DNA of 64,000 nucleotides from Strobilurus pachycystidiatus (GCA_019915135.1 JAHLMK010000043.1:23843-87842); one strand, 5' to 3'; positions 1-11,890 are shown, numbered from the stretch's first letter. The notes: generated from the sequence alone by a model not told the origin. Numbers and translations: made by a program.

Positions 1-83
1 GGATTGCAAATGATGCCCCAAGCCAAGACGAGGGTGGATGGTCTTAGGTCATCTGCTCAAATGACGAACGATGTAGAGAGTTC

Positions 84-261
84 TTGGACTAATTGAAATT
101 GCGGCACAGTACGACTACAAACAAATATCATAATGCTGTGTAAAAGAGTCCTGTGGCTGTGTCAGAGAGCCATTGGACAAATTGAAATTGCGGTACGGTA
201 CGACTGCAAGCAAATATCATAATGCTGTGTAAAAGAGTCCTGCGGCTGTGTCAGAGAGCCA
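84..261. repeat. 89-bp tandem duplication
   Basis: Two adjacent copies, 84-172 and 173-261, start with TTGGAC(T/A)AATTGAAATTG and end with GTGTCAGAGAGCCA. They differ at only a few positions. The repeat lies upstream of the first gene, and no coding potential or known element was recognised in it. Confidence 0.9.
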
Positions 262-411
262 ATTGATCGTGCAGGGACATCGCTGGTTGTTCCTATACGG
301 TCATGATCACCTCGAGTGATCTCCTCGCCCTCTCCTATGCAGAACAACCTGATCGTCGCTCACTGCGTCCTCTGCGAACATCAAGGCCAACGGCGCAAAC
401 TCTGAAGGATC

Positions 412-2099
412 GTGAACGCCAAGCTAAGTGGGCGTACGCATTCTTGGAAATTTCTTTTGACGCTTGTGTTGATGTCCTGCAGTGCGAAGGACCCTGGACG
501 ACTGCTCGCTAGAAAGGAGACAAAGAAGCAACGGAATGCCTTGAGATATGTATCAGCATCCACATCCACTCCCAATGACGACGATGCAACCCCTCCACCG
601 CCCACACCGGAACCCGACGCCATGCCCCGGCCCGTAACACCCGAATGCAGCAATGACAGCACGTCTCTTGAAAATACCGTCCCAACCACGCCACCAGACG
701 AGGATTGGCATCCACAGAGACTCCAGAATGTACCTGTGAAAGTATGTTCCCCTCAATTATGCCAAATCGTACTCATTAACATCTCATAGGCCTTCGCAGA
801 CTACCTTCACATTGACGATCTCAATGTCTACAATGTCAAGCTCAATCTTGCTCGTCGGGACATGATATCGGCTGCGGAGAAGGCATCCAAAGGGTCACTG
901 AACATCGATGATCCTGCTTTGGATGGTGTCATGCTCTTCCATGCTCCCGGAACGTATCTTTGCTTCGATGATGAAAAATTTGTATTTGCTGTGCGAATAA
1001 CGTGAGTCATTCAGCAATACACCAGAAGACACTCATTGACATTGAGCTCAGTCAAATGGAGGAACTGGACGAGAGTGTCCACGACAATCTCAGGATTCTT
1101 CAAGATTGGACGCACACATGTAACAACGTCGCCGGTACTAATGCAGTAGGCCCTTCACATTACACTCCTTCCTATCTCATGCATCGTAGGCCGCTCGTCA
1201 TAGTGCAGGAGATACAAAGACCTCAATGTCTCCTCTAGGTGTGATGTGTGGACTGGGATGGCACGCTTCGACTACACTTGGAGTCTGTGCATCCGTTTAT
1301 GCTCCAAAGGGAGCCAAAGAAGCCACGAAGTACATTCATCAGCATTACCACTGTCTTTCCCTAACTCCATTGATAAGGCAAAATGAGCTCATCAAGAACG
1401 ACATTCCTAACATCTTCACAATGTACATGAAGCGCATGGAGAGCCTTGTCCCTGGTTGGGCCATTGAAATCCGAGACTTCGCCCAAACGTACGTCGCTCG
1501 ACTTTCAGATGCTCATACTAATGTTCTCACAGGTTACGCATCCCAAACTTTGCCAACCTTTTCTGGGACTTGGAACGAGAGACGGACGTTCCCGACGGTA
1601 CAGGTCCCAACGTCCTGACAGCTACACGTGATGGCTTTCAGAACTTCTTTCACTGTGACCGGGACTACTGCCCCATTGCATATGGGATGTGGTGGGCAGG
1701 ACCTCGTACTCCTAACCCAATCACAAAGACCCAGAGTACACAGAAATACAGTCACACCTATGATCGCACGGTGGACCACGCACGTATTCCTGGCGGGCAG
1801 TTCATCAATGCCGACTACTCAGTTGGCGTTGATTTCGAAAAGTACGCACTCGCTTCATCAAATGTTGCTTAGTTCTCTACGCTAGATGTGGCGCTTCTCT
1901 TGTTGAGATTGCATGGGCGGGCAGTGTGAACTCGCACGCCACATTGGCCGTCCACGAGCCACCGGACTTTACCCGATGGGGTACATCAATTCAGCTTACA
2001 AAGCGGTTCACCCAGATAGTGGAGAATCTGCGTAGTGGGCGTACCGATAAGGGTATCCAGAATCAAGACCACTTCAATATTCGTCATAAAGTTCTATAG
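412..2099 (+). CDS. conserved-looking hypothetical protein, six exons
   Basis: The model is exons 412-741, 790-1001, 1052-1145, 1190-1488, 1533-1841 and 1886-2099, giving 485 aa. All five introns are 44-50 bp with GT...AG ends, and the exon sum is exactly divisible by three, which argues that the gene is intact. The N-terminal 100 residues are basic and then Pro/Thr-rich (likely disordered). The middle has GLGWHAS, and the C-terminal third has aromatic and Cys/His-rich stretches (FFHCDRDYCPIAYGMWW) followed by GGQF, GVDFEKCG and FTRWGTSIQL. I do not recognise the family or assign a function. An overlapping frame from 303 (MITSSDLLALSYAEQ...) looks protein-like and may be an upstream first exon, so the start is the least certain part. 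A transposon-associated dispersed gene is possible but not shown. Confidence 0.6.
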
Positions 2100-2657
2100 T
2101 GTAATAAACCTTGTTCACTGCCTCCTGGCTTGTGAGAGATACCTCTGACAGCTGACAAGAATGTCTAACTTGATTCAAAAGCCATGAGAATCGATCTACG
2201 TATCCTCCCGGTTTCCGCCTGTGTGCCCTCTTCACCTCCTCTCCACCTCCCGGTGCCCGCCCTCCTCACCTCCTCACCTCCCACGCCCGCTCTGATCACC
2301 ATCCCTGTCTGCACCCTTTCCAGTGTGTGCTGTCAAGGGGAATGACCGCTGGTATGCGATTGAGCTACTCCCTAGTCATTAGCAAAGTTGACGACTTGAC
2401 TTCCCAGGCATGAATGAAGTGTGTAGCCGAAGAGGGCCTGAGGATGGGCACAAAGTTATAAGTACATGAAAGAGATAGACTACAAGAACGCGCACTTCAA
2501 CTCAAGATGCACGTAAGACATTGCCAGGCGGCGGGATGGGTTGACACACTTCATCCAGCTTCAACGCTGTTTGGTTCACTATTCTCGCGCCGAACGAGAT
2601 CTCGGATACAATCCATCTCATACAAGCATCTTAGTCCACGTACAGTACACCATGCAT
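2100..2657. other. no gene recognised
   Basis: A CT-rich tract near 2215-2300 is followed by sequence with no supported reading frame, repeat or element end. Confidence 0.5.
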
Positions 2658-2932
2658 CTAAATATATATGTTCTCCCACCACTCCCTTCCGTCCGTCGGC
2701 GGGTTGACGTTCCGCAACCCGCCGGCGAGCTTCGTCGCGGCGCTGGTGTTGACCTCTTCGTCGAGCTGCGCGCGCCGCCAGTCTTCCACGGCGTCTTTGA
2801 TGGTTGTCACGGGCAGGATTAATGCGGGGGGAAGCACGGCGATTGCGCCGGAGGCGGCGTCGAATAGCGGGAAGACTAACGGACACGATGAGAACCGAAT
2901 TGTACTTAACTTAGCAGAAGTAGAAAAGCGCG
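2658..2932 (-). pseudogene. P4-ATPase (Dnf-type lipid flippase) N-terminal fragment
   Basis: Read on the minus strand from 2932, RAFLLLL joins across a 35-bp intron (2910-2876, GTTAAG...TTAG) to IFPLFDAASGAIAVLP and then TIKDAVEDWRRAQLDEEVN, SAATKL and LRNVNPPTDGREWWENIYI, ending in a stop at 2658. This matches the first transmembrane pair and the conserved IKD-x-EDxRR...D-x-xVN segment of P4-type phospholipid flippases. Those proteins exceed 1000 residues; here only about 80 residues survive, with no upstream exons or catalytic DKTG loop, so this is a relic. The 3' end of a P4-ATPase gene lies at 33.7-34.8 kb on the opposite strand. Confidence 0.75.
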
Positions 2933-3364
2933 CTTAGACCAGAAGGAACAACGTGCACCCAACGCAGAAGTATGTTGTTCCACCATCTGTGCGGTATGTC
3001 AGCAACGAGATGGCTGGAAAACAGAGAAAAAGTCGCTCAGCGGACCGATGACAGTGCCAAATCCACTCGCCGCTGTGCTCCTATTCCATTTCACGTGGGT
3101 GTGCGTGTCTAGACGGGTGGGTGCGCTTGGTGAGCTGAGGCGGGGGCCGACGGTTGCTGGATGGTCAGTGGTGGTACGGGAGAAGTCAATGAGTCAACAA
3201 TGAGTGCCCGTCGCCGCCGGATGAGTAGTCATGACATAATTGGGCACAGTCAGGGTCTGGACTCTCTGATTAGCATACATAGATCGCTGGGATAATTAAA
3301 GCGGGATCACCGGTCCGCCACGTCTTGCCCGTCTCCCCGTCGAGGACATGACAACTGTGAGCGC
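2933..3364. other. no gene recognised
   Basis: Intergenic sequence of mixed composition. No splice-consistent exon, terminal repeat or RNA gene is supported here. Confidence 0.5.
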
Positions 3365-3916
3365 ATGCAGCGCGTCTTCCTTGCGCTCACTGAATTTCAG
3401 GCTGACCTCTTCCAGGAACAATATCTCCAATCTCTTTCCGAAGTCCCCACTACACTTGTCGACACTGCCAATGTCGCCGGATATCTGGGAGAATTGGCAG
3501 CGGTGGACGATGTAGGCGACTTTGGGTATCATCTTGCCCGTGCGCTCATACAGGATATGGATAATCTGTTGGAGCTCTTGAAGTCCATGTGCGTTCCTCG
3601 CATTCCTTCTCTATTCATACCGATGCCGGCTATTCACAGGCTGATGGACCCACAACAATCCAAGCTCTTGATTCGACAACTTGTGGAACAGTTGTTAGAG
3701 GCGGCTGGCGGCCTCCAGATTGATTTGCTTTGTCAATTCTTCTTCACTCTGTCCGAAATCCTCAAAAAACATGCCTTATCGTCTTCGGAGCTGACGGTCG
3801 TCGTGTCCTCTTTCATCTGTGTTCGCAGAAAAGTCGGGCTGGAGCTCGGCAATATGCTTGTCACTCTTGGCGTCGAGAAATCTACCATCAAGAAGAACCT
3901 CTCGTTCGAGGACTAA
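3365..3916 (+). CDS. hypothetical protein, two exons
   Basis: Exons 3365-3588 and 3640-3916 flank a 51-bp intron (GTGCGT...CACAG) and give 166 aa in frame. The sequence reads as a mostly helical, leucine-rich protein: VFLALTEFQADLF, a DVGDFGYHLARALIQDMDNLLELLKSM stretch across the splice, then LLIRQLVEQLLEAAGG and a C-terminal basic segment. Codon use and the clean intron support a real gene. No family is recognised; the helical repeats are only loosely like HEAT or MIF4G-type modules, and I do not claim that. The ATG at 3365 may not be the true start, because the upstream exon context is unclear. Confidence 0.45.
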   Translation: MQRVFLALTEFQADLFQEQYLQSLSEVPTTLVDTANVAGYLGELAAVDDVGDFGYHLARALIQDMDNLLELLKSMCVPRIPSLFIPMPAIHRLMDPQQSKLLIRQLVEQLLEAAGGLQIDLLCQFFFTLSEILKKHALSSSELTVVVSSFICVRRKVGLELGNMLVTLGVEKSTIKKNLSFED

Positions 3917-5020
3917 GTAAGCCGTCTTTCCTGACGGCACCTTTCACTCATTTTTGCCGACAGATACCCATCTCTTATCTCGCTCTCCTTGTTATCTCTA
4001 TGCTTTCTTTCTTTGTCTTTTTTCTGTACGATCATCTGGTCTATTATGTATTGGTGATATGCTAATACCACGCAATGGCGACGGTTCATCTGATAGTGTG
4101 ACCCGACTTTCAGGCGAGTTGGGATTTTGCTCTATACAAGCATCCGATGATAGGCTCACACACCGTGCAGATGATCACATCATACGCCACGCAAATGACA
4201 CGTTTATACCGCACAGGCGATGCCACGCCTTCCACAACCTTATATTCGCGTGGCGGCAGGATATTGCAGCGCTTGCGTGAGTCTCTTTGTTGCCTTCTGA
4301 TGCTTGCTGGTTCTTACAGCTGGCCCCAACAGCAAGCCGTTCAACCAGTGTATGCGGCTTCACTCTGGTCATTATGGAGTCTCCGCTATCTCATCATAGT
4401 CTTTCCGGGCAATCGACCGATTGCCGTCTCTGTTCCCACTACAAGAAGTCCGAATGAAAGTTCGAATTTTGTTTAATCCTATTGACAGTGGTGGGGTGGG
4501 TCTGCGTATATTCTATGTCCTATTTGTAACGTACTTCGCACATTTAAAAGCGCTCGAGGTATCTGTATTTGGTACGCCACTGGCACCGACCCATCTACAC
4601 ACAGGACGACTTACGACCAAATCACGTTTGCAAACGCGGACAACGCCGATTCTTCTGCCGTCCACACCTACCCGAAGGCTGACAACAATACCTACCCACC
4701 CATCCACATGTCGTGCGCGCACTCCGCGCTTCTTGAGTCAGTAATCAGAAGCAGACGTACTGGCTAGATTAGTCGTTGAGCGGCAAGAGTCACCGCATGC
4801 TTAGATCAAGTCAGCAACGAGGCAGGAGATTGGCTAGTCTTGGCCCTATGTGGGGGGTCCCTCGCAGGTGTGCCTCGGACTTTGAAAATGGGTGATGGCC
4901 GTCCGGGAAGTAGTGGTGCCGTGTCAGGGACAGGCAGGGTCTTGCCATCAGCGATCATCATCGCATCTTCACTATTCCTCCGTACCTCCATAATTGCTGC
5001 GTCTATCTCAATGAAAAGCG
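3917..5020. other. no gene recognised
   Basis: Only short overlapping frames with poor coding character are present. The stretch separates the small gene at 3.4-3.9 kb from the start of the DUF6589 gene. The left boundary of any larger OrsD/RecQ/DUF6589 element would be expected here, but no terminal repeat was found by eye. Confidence 0.4.
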
Positions 5021-7337
5021 ATGTTTCTGTCTGATTTATTTCGAGACCGAGAACCCACGGCAAATGATTCATCTCCAGTCGCCGACTTTCCCGCTGCACC
5101 ACGTCCTCAGCCATCTTTCGCCATCGATGAGGACGACGAAGAGGTTCAGCGCGTTGACGACGACGAAGACTATGAAATGGATGGGCCTGGTTCATCCTCT
5201 ACTCGAACTGCCCCCATAAGTGCGTCAATCATAGTAGCAATTACATATCGGACTGACTTCACGCTCTAGATCCACCCTCGACTCCATTCAACGACTATCC
5301 GCAGTCAGGCTACTTCCCTCCTCCCCATCCCCTCCAAAGCCCATGGCATTCGGTCCCGCATTACTCATTTCCGCATCATGCCCAACCGAACTATGCATAT
5401 AACGCGCCAATCGTGACACCGGGCGCGTCCCATTACTCCCCAGCAAGTCCATACCCCTGGCCCCCACCATCCTTGTATCCTGTGCACCCATCGTTTCCTC
5501 CGCCATCGCCATCACCTGCTGTGACAGTTGCATCGATGCAGCCCCAGCAATCTGCGGGGCAGTCTCGTCTACGCAATCTGGAGATAACCTTCTCGGAGGG
5601 ATTGTTTCACGGCGCTCTTCCCGACGCGTTCCCGGTAAACCGCGAGGGACGCCGTAGCCGAGCGAACTTTTCTTGGGGAGAGTTCGATGGTACGATCACA
5701 GATGACGACCGCGCGCAGATTGTCATCAACTGTATGAGGCGAGTAGGACTTGATAACATCGCCGATCTCCTCAAGCTACTCTTCCGCCACACACCCTTCG
5801 AGAGGCACGAGTCGGTCTCAAAGACCGTAAACTTCTTTCTCTCCGGTCGATCCATCTTCCCCGCTGACAGGCCAGAGTCAATTATCTTTGATCTGATATA
5901 TTCCCATCCGCGGGCGACTGAGGCAAATGCCCCAGCCCCTGCATTCGATCTCCCTCGCTATGCGCTCCCTCCATCTAAGCGCCTTGGTCCGGACATTGGT
6001 CCTCATAGTCGGACGACTACCAGGGCCGCCATTCTTAACAAATCGGTCGGACTTGTTCTCACTCGTATTGATGACGAGGCAAAGCAGCTCCTTCAATGGC
6101 CCCGTCTCATGCGTCGACCGGGCTCCCGAATAACTTGGGACTCGATGCTTTCTTGGGACATGAGCGGTGCACAGGAGCATCTGGCTTGCACTGTGCCTGT
6201 CCTCTTCTCCTCTATGACAACCGTCGCTGTCAGTCCGTTTGTTCGCAAGCGTCTTGAGCCATGTGCTCTGGCCGCTGAGAGGGATTCCAGTGAGGTGGAT
6301 GATGGAGATCTAGATGGTGACGGAGACGGTGAACTTGCATCTGACCCGCTCACATCCGGAGTCCCCACAGGTGCACGTCGAGATCCTTGGCTTGCTGTTA
6401 CGGTCTTTATCCTCGCCCTACTTCACTTCCGTTACCGCTACGCTATCCTCTTTCCCACACTGATTGGCATCTTTCTCTTCACATGTAATACCCACCGCGA
6501 TGTGATGGGCCTTCTTTGTCGCATTGGCGTTTCAATCTCATATCATTCCGTCCTTGATGCCCTCCATACTCTCGCCGATGATGCTGCAGACCAGTTACGT
6601 GCCTTTGGCAACAAACTGATGGATGGGCCTCCGCTCTTCCAAATGGTCTTTGACAACGTCAACAAGATGCGGCGCGCTTGGCAGCAGACACTTGGCACTA
6701 GGAATGAAGTTAAGAGCGGTACTGCCTCGACCCTTCTCAAGATGCGCAATGGTACATCTATCAAGATCTCGCCGGAGGACCTCAGGAAACGACGAGAACA
6801 GCAAGGACGCAAGAACTTGACTGTCAAAGCGTTGCTTGATGACATCGATTGGCCGCACATCGAAGGCATCGGGAAAGCTACAGTCCTTCGCGTATGGCTC
6901 AAGCACGTCCCCGGGCTTGCTCGTTTCCGTTCTCAAATCGAATTTCTCTTCACCGATAAGCACGCCAAGCGTCGACTCAATCCGGAGAAGAGCGAGATCT
7001 TCACAATGCGGACAACCGACATCGATGAATCTACCACAAGTGGTGTTCATAAGGTTCTCTTGAATCTCTTTGTGCTACAGCTTGGAGCCGCGAAGGAGTA
7101 CGTCGCGCAGTGGCTTCATATGGTGGCAGGAGACCAGCTCACCATTGACCGGATTCGGAAGCTACAGCGCTACCTGAGCAAGTCGCTCTCGACCTTCGGC
7201 CAATTCCGATGGGTGCTTCCGGTGATCCAGCTTTGGCACTTGAAGTGGAACTTCCAGAAGGCCATCTTCAAGATGCATTGGTGCCCGCATACTGGGCGTA
7301 ACATATTTGGTCTCCACCACGATGTCAAAGTCTTGGG

Positions 7338-7366
7338 GGGCTAGTACATTTTACCGTGACAGTGAA
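7338..7366 (+). repeat. left terminal inverted repeat
   Basis: This 29-bp repeat pairs with 9021-9049 with three mismatches. It follows the first AGTCTTGGG target-site copy. Confidence 0.88.
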
Positions 7367-9020
7367 ACTGCTACCGTGATTACCGTGACCGTGCTACCGT
7401 GGCCGTGGCAGTGAGGGTCGTAGATTACCGTGAGGGACTACCCTGGTCCCGTGAGATATACTGATCCTAGACTAGGGTCATGATCAGTGTCGTCGTATTT
7501 AAAGGACGGACACGATGTCAAAGAGGACGTGAGTCCATCCGTGCGAGTGTTGCCGGGTGCGTAGAAGCGGGAGGGGAAGCTGCGAGTCAAGTAAGAACTG
7601 AGAGATCATGGTATAGTAAGTAAAGCTCAATGAAAATCTGTTTCCTCCTGACTCTGTGCTCTGATCGTCGGTCGACAAAATTCCCAGTGAGTATGACATT
7701 GATTTCGAGACTGCTGGTCTGAAGGTAAGGTGGGATATGATCCGTAGTCGCGTCAGATGCCGAGTACGTACAACATCTCTAAATCGACGCGCACCTTGAT
7801 TCAGATCCATCCATACATCGACCGTCTTGCAATGAAGGAAATCTCCGCTCAGCTCTCGGAACAGCCTGGCAAGTTGTTTTTGTCGATTGCTGTATCTGTA
7901 ACACGTCTGTTTGATTTCACGGCGTTCTGCATGTTCTGAGCTCACGTGGAATTCCAATCTATAAAGGGCCTGCAGTACATGCCCCGGACCATTTGTACGC
8001 CGCATAAAGCGCTCACCAGCTGCTGTCTTGTAGGATCATGGCAGGGACAGCTCTCAACCCTTTTCTCTGCGCTTCTGCTGTCTTCGAGAGGGCACCTTCG
8101 TTTTCATTGAATTATTACTCAACTCTACTAGTAGCATCAAGCGACGCCGTTAAGCGTCGAGCTCTATGTGTTCAGATGACGAGGACCTGCTTCCTCTCAA
8201 GAGATCTACTTTGAGGTCTTCTACCCCTCGAGTCCGTTTGGAGGGGTAGTTTCTGTACCCGAAGACGATATCCAAGTTGAGTGCTGGAAGGACCGCCAAA
8301 CTTTGGTCGTCGAACTTGAATGAGATCAAGTCATATTTAGGTACCGTGTGTCTCTTACCGTGATACCGTGAGGCGACCGTGGCAGTGAGTACTTTACCGT
8401 GCGGCAGTGAGCAGTGGGCAGTGAGGCCGTGACGGCCGTGAGACTGCTACCGTGAGTACCGTGGCCGCAGCCGTGAGCTACCGTGATCACGGCACCGGCC
8501 GTCGGACCCTGATGACCCACCGCTCGGTTTGATCACTCCGTTCCGTTCACCTCAGCATGCTCATGGTCCATATTCCTCTACAGCCACAACGTGCCGCATC
8601 AAAACAACCTAGGGCATCGCCCTTAGTCTGATCTTATCAATGTGAGTCAATGCCGTGCATGCGTCACGGCTGATCGACAAGGACTCTACGTATGGGACCG
8701 TCAATAACTTAAGTTCCGACTTCCTGGACACAAGATTCTTTTTGTTTACTTACCCAGACTAGGAATATGTATCATTCATGTACTCATCCCACTTCAAACA
8801 CAAAGCCCCATGCCTTACAGATGCTTCTTTCTTGTCATCAAGTACTACTTGTTTCTCGCAACCCGGGAATATATTTCAAGACACACGGCGCTCTCGACGC
8901 TCGTTAACGACGTCGTACTGCTCCGGTCTGGGACTGCTACTCGACTTCATGAGCTCTTTCTCCCTCCTGAAGGCCGTGATTATCTACCGTGCTACCGTGG
9001 CACTTTACCGTGACCGTGAA

Positions 9021-9049
9021 TTCACGGTCACGGTAAAATCTACTGGCCC
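9021..9049 (-). repeat. right terminal inverted repeat
   Basis: This is the inverted copy of 7338-7366 (26 of 29 positions identical). It is followed directly by the second AGTCTTGGG copy at 9050-9058. Confidence 0.88.
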
Positions 9050-10383
9050 AGTCTTGGGTCGCGACAAGTTCAATCCGGACCACGGGGACTTCTACCCATC
9101 ACACGCTGTACTTGAAGACCGGTTCGAGACTATGCTTCTCGAGATCCTCAGGTACTTGTCGGTGCTACCGCTGCCTCCAAGATGTACTGACTACCGTCTC
9201 TAGGCTTCTCTGCGAGGAGAAGACAGGAACCACATATTCAACGAAGATGAACTTGCTTGACATTGTCCAAAGCTACTTCGCAACAGGCAGCCTTAAGGAC
9301 TGCACTTTCGATGACCTTGAGGCGCTGGCCGAACGCGCGTATCGTCGCTACATGTGTAGTCGCGCGTGGGAGGACTCACTCGGACAGACAGAACGCTCTG
9401 AAGAGATCTATGGACCTCCAGCGGATGATACTGCCATCAGTACGTGTTTTTTTTTCATGTGCGCGCGTCGGGCGTGGTGTTTACGCGTCTTCCAGACTCT
9501 GTATCCGATGATGAAGAGGTGGAGATGCCAAAACCGGTAGAGAAGGCCCCAAAGAAAAAGAAACGAAAGATCAATCGGAAAGGTCGCACTACAGAGACCG
9601 AAAATACATCACGCGGTGATCAGATCCTGGCAAACTCAATCGCGTTCTTACGCGTTACGCTCTGGTACCTGGAGCTTTGTGCGGCAATTGCGGAAGGGGA
9701 TATGGGACGTGCCTTCGAGATCCTAAAGGTATTGACCTTGACGTCGCATCTTCTCTAGTTACTGAGAGGTTGCCCAGATTCTTCGCTTCTCCTTCTGGGG
9801 CACTGGATCCATAAACTATGGCAACGAACTACTGGAGCTGGCATGCAACGTTCTCTATGACTATCCCAAGGAGCTCATTGATGCCATACTCGATAACTAC
9901 CTCGTGAATATCACAGGTAAACCTGGCAAGTTCTCGGAACTGGACCTTCTTCAAGAACATCACAACTTCTTGATCAAGAGACTGTTCAACGCAAAGAGCT
10001 ACCTGTTCAACTCAAAACATGTCTCCGAGACGATTGGCCTTAATATACGAGGATTCAAGCAGCTTCGCGATCTTGTTCCATCGTGGTTGGGAATCAAGCG
10101 GAATGGGTACAGTCACACGGACCCGAACAAGTCGGCTGACATTAACAAGCTCGGAGCCATGTATCGCAAGAACTGTCTTCTGCAGTACCGCCATGATCGC
10201 TCGGAGCAGTATCTGGTGCAAGACGAATTTGCCATCGGTATGGGAATTCTGGTTGATGGGCAGTTGAAAGAGTTCATCGATCGGACACTGAAGCAATCGA
10301 GTGATGTACACAACGAGACAGACGTGGATATGACGGCTCCCGAGAATTAGATAATTATGTGTAGAGTTTAAACTACTTATTGA

Positions 10384-11289
10384 CTATATAGTGCGGTTCT
10401 CTCTATTCGAACGTGTGCGGCGAGGGCTGATAGTAGAAGACATGTCTCCCCGAGATTTCTTCCGAGGCGACTGATAGGACGCGTCAGACGCATCTGATTC
10501 CGCCCGTTTGCGACGATGAGATGCTGTGATATCCTTCAAAACAGAAGGCAAACACTGGCCGAGCAAAATTGTCGAGGTTGAAGGCGCGGTATCTTTATGA
10601 AACACGTCCATGAACTCGTTCATGAAGACCGTGAGATCATCAAAGAGGCTCCGTCCGTGCTGCTGCACATGCTCCCAGTCTTTGAGGATCTCGCAGAACC
10701 GAGGGTACGTGGAGCACCGGTGTGCACTATCAACCAGTTTAGTGATCAGAGAATCACGGAGAAAGAACGCGCTGGTATATCCGAGCATTGTCGATCCATC
10801 AGAGAGCCTTCTGTTCCATTCGCGCACGCGCCATCTCTCGATCCGTGACTTGCATAGAGCTTTAACCTTTGAGTTTGCATCAAGTGGCTTATACGTCTGA
10901 TCGGATCGAAGAGTAGGTGCATGCGGTCTGGCGCGCGCAGCGAAATGCTGAACCCACTTCTGGATTACTTTGTTCTCTGCCACAAACTCGTCGTCACCCT
11001 GATGGATACTGCATAGGCAGTCAATGGGTGCCGGCCACGGCTCAGCCTCTTCAAAGTATGTGAGATCGGTAATCCGCGGGCATGAAGCACTTGTCGGATT
11101 ATACCATTGAAGGACGACTGCCGGGAGCTTGTTACGGCGCGCTGCATCCTCCTTAGCCTGCTTGGTAGCCTTCTCAGTCAGCTCCACATCCTCCACCCAC
11201 GGTGCCACATAGGTGACTACAACAGCTGGCTGTCCTCGACGTCCGGCTCTCCCCATGCGCTGCTTGAGAATCTCGTGGAAACCCTCGCC
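10384..11289 (-). pseudogene. RecQ-like helicase, C-terminal part (separated by retroelement)
   Basis: This is the 3' part of the helicase gene whose 5' part is at 22562-23722. It begins at the TCGCC target site (11285-11289) and enters helicase motif VI, KQRMGRAGRRGQ, where the arginines contact ATP in superfamily 2 helicases. A C-terminal domain of about 280 residues follows, with WYNPTSASCPRI, IERWRVREWNRR, a predicted helical stretch and a Ser/Arg/Lys-rich tail ending RENRTI and a stop at 10384. With the retroelement removed, the upstream ...EPSKN frame runs directly into GEGFHEILKQR. The gene converges on DUF6589, 33 bp apart. Whether the fragment is still transcribed from the LTR is unknown. 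Confidence 0.85.
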
Positions 11290-11689
11290 TGTTACGGATC
11301 TCTCTACACCCACATTCGCCTCCGTCGATCCGATCGCCCTGCGCTTCGCGCCCGCGATCGAGCTGCGCCGTAGTTACTTGACTGCGAATCCGCAGGAGTC
11401 TGCGTATACCTTTCGGACTCTGTAGTTACTCCTAGTATAAATACTTGTATTGTTGAGTAGCTACCCACTTTATCTTTGCTTTACCAATAACCCCGCGTGC
11501 CATATTTGAGCCCACACTTCAAGACTGACAAGCTAAGCCCCGCGCTAGCCCAGATCTTTACGGTAAACCTGAGAGCTTTCACGCGAACGACTAATCCTAA
11601 TCAAGTCTATTCGCGTCCCTGCTAACTACTCGCTAACGACGTTCGTCTCGAGCGCCGACTAGTTCTACGTAATCGAGACATCTCTAACA
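11290..11689 (+). repeat. 5' LTR (400 bp)
   Basis: It begins TGTTACGGATC and ends TCTCTAACA. A TATAAATA-like box (AGTATAAATACT) near 11435-11446 is a plausible promoter. No difference from the 3' LTR was seen. Confidence 0.96.
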
Positions 11690-11712
11690 TTGTTGGACAC
11701 ATTGGGAACCAC
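11690..11712 (+). promoter_or_regulatory. probable primer-binding site region
   Basis: The bases directly after the 5' LTR, TTGTTGGACACATTGGGAAC, occupy the primer-binding position. A TGG at 11694 could pair with a tRNA 3' CCA end, but I cannot name the tRNA; self-priming as in Tf1-type elements is also possible. Confidence 0.35.
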
Positions 11713-11890
11713 CGTGCAAGTATCTTCGCAGCGCCTAGCTTACTTGTTGTTATCCCATACTACATTTCAATTCAATCTTATTCTATCACATCTTGATTCT
11801 GATGCTGACGACGAGCAACCTGAGGACGACAATCTTTCGGAGGAAACTGAAGTTCCTGATTTCGAGGAACCATCTCACGGCAGTGTTCCT

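Larger units (their letters stand above)
7338..9049. mobile_element. 1712-bp TIR DNA transposon, probably non-autonomous
   Basis: The element lies inside the DUF6589 coding sequence. It is flanked by a 9-bp direct repeat, AGTCTTGGG (7329-7337 and 9050-9058). Its 29-bp terminal inverted repeats begin GGGC(T/C)AGTA(C/G)ATTTTACC and match at 26 of 29 positions. Clusters of ACCGTGA/GGCAGTGAG motifs lie just inside both ends (7348-7425, 8982-9035) and in the middle (8340-8500), like the subterminal repeats of hAT, Mutator or KDZ elements. The 9-bp duplication would fit Mutator-like elements, or an 8-bp type with a chance match. No transposase was recognised; the longest frame (7499-8005, minus, 168 aa) has no recognisable motif. 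Confidence 0.88.
5021..10350 (+). pseudogene. DUF6589-domain protein gene, interrupted by a TIR element
   Basis: Model: exons 5021-5219, 5270-7337, [insertion], 9059-9151, 9204-9439, 9496-9728 and 9778-10350. Without the insertion and one target copy this is 3402 bp, an open frame of 1133 aa. The N-terminus is acidic and then Pro/Tyr-rich. The DUF6589 core starts near residue 500 (VFDNVNKMRRAW, with D528) and continues through VAGDQLT (D688), FYPSH, a lysine-rich insert KKKKRKINRKG, GSINYGNELLELACN, LLQEHHNFLIKRLFNAK, LNIRGFKQLRDL and SHTDPNKSADINKL. DUF6589 proteins are uncharacterised and abundant in agaricomycetes; the spaced Asp residues suggest a transposase- or RNase H-like core (inference). 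The stop lies 33 bp from the stop of the convergent helicase gene. The insertion puts an in-frame stop at 7342, so the present allele is truncated. Confidence 0.8.

Noticed and set aside
7499..8005. 168-aa minus-strand frame as a transposase
   Set aside because: It shows no catalytic motif or recognisable domain, and the element lacks other coding evidence.
11690..11890. Start of Gag-Pol at position 11690
   Set aside because: The codon there is TTG at the primer-binding region. The first in-frame ATG is at 11891.
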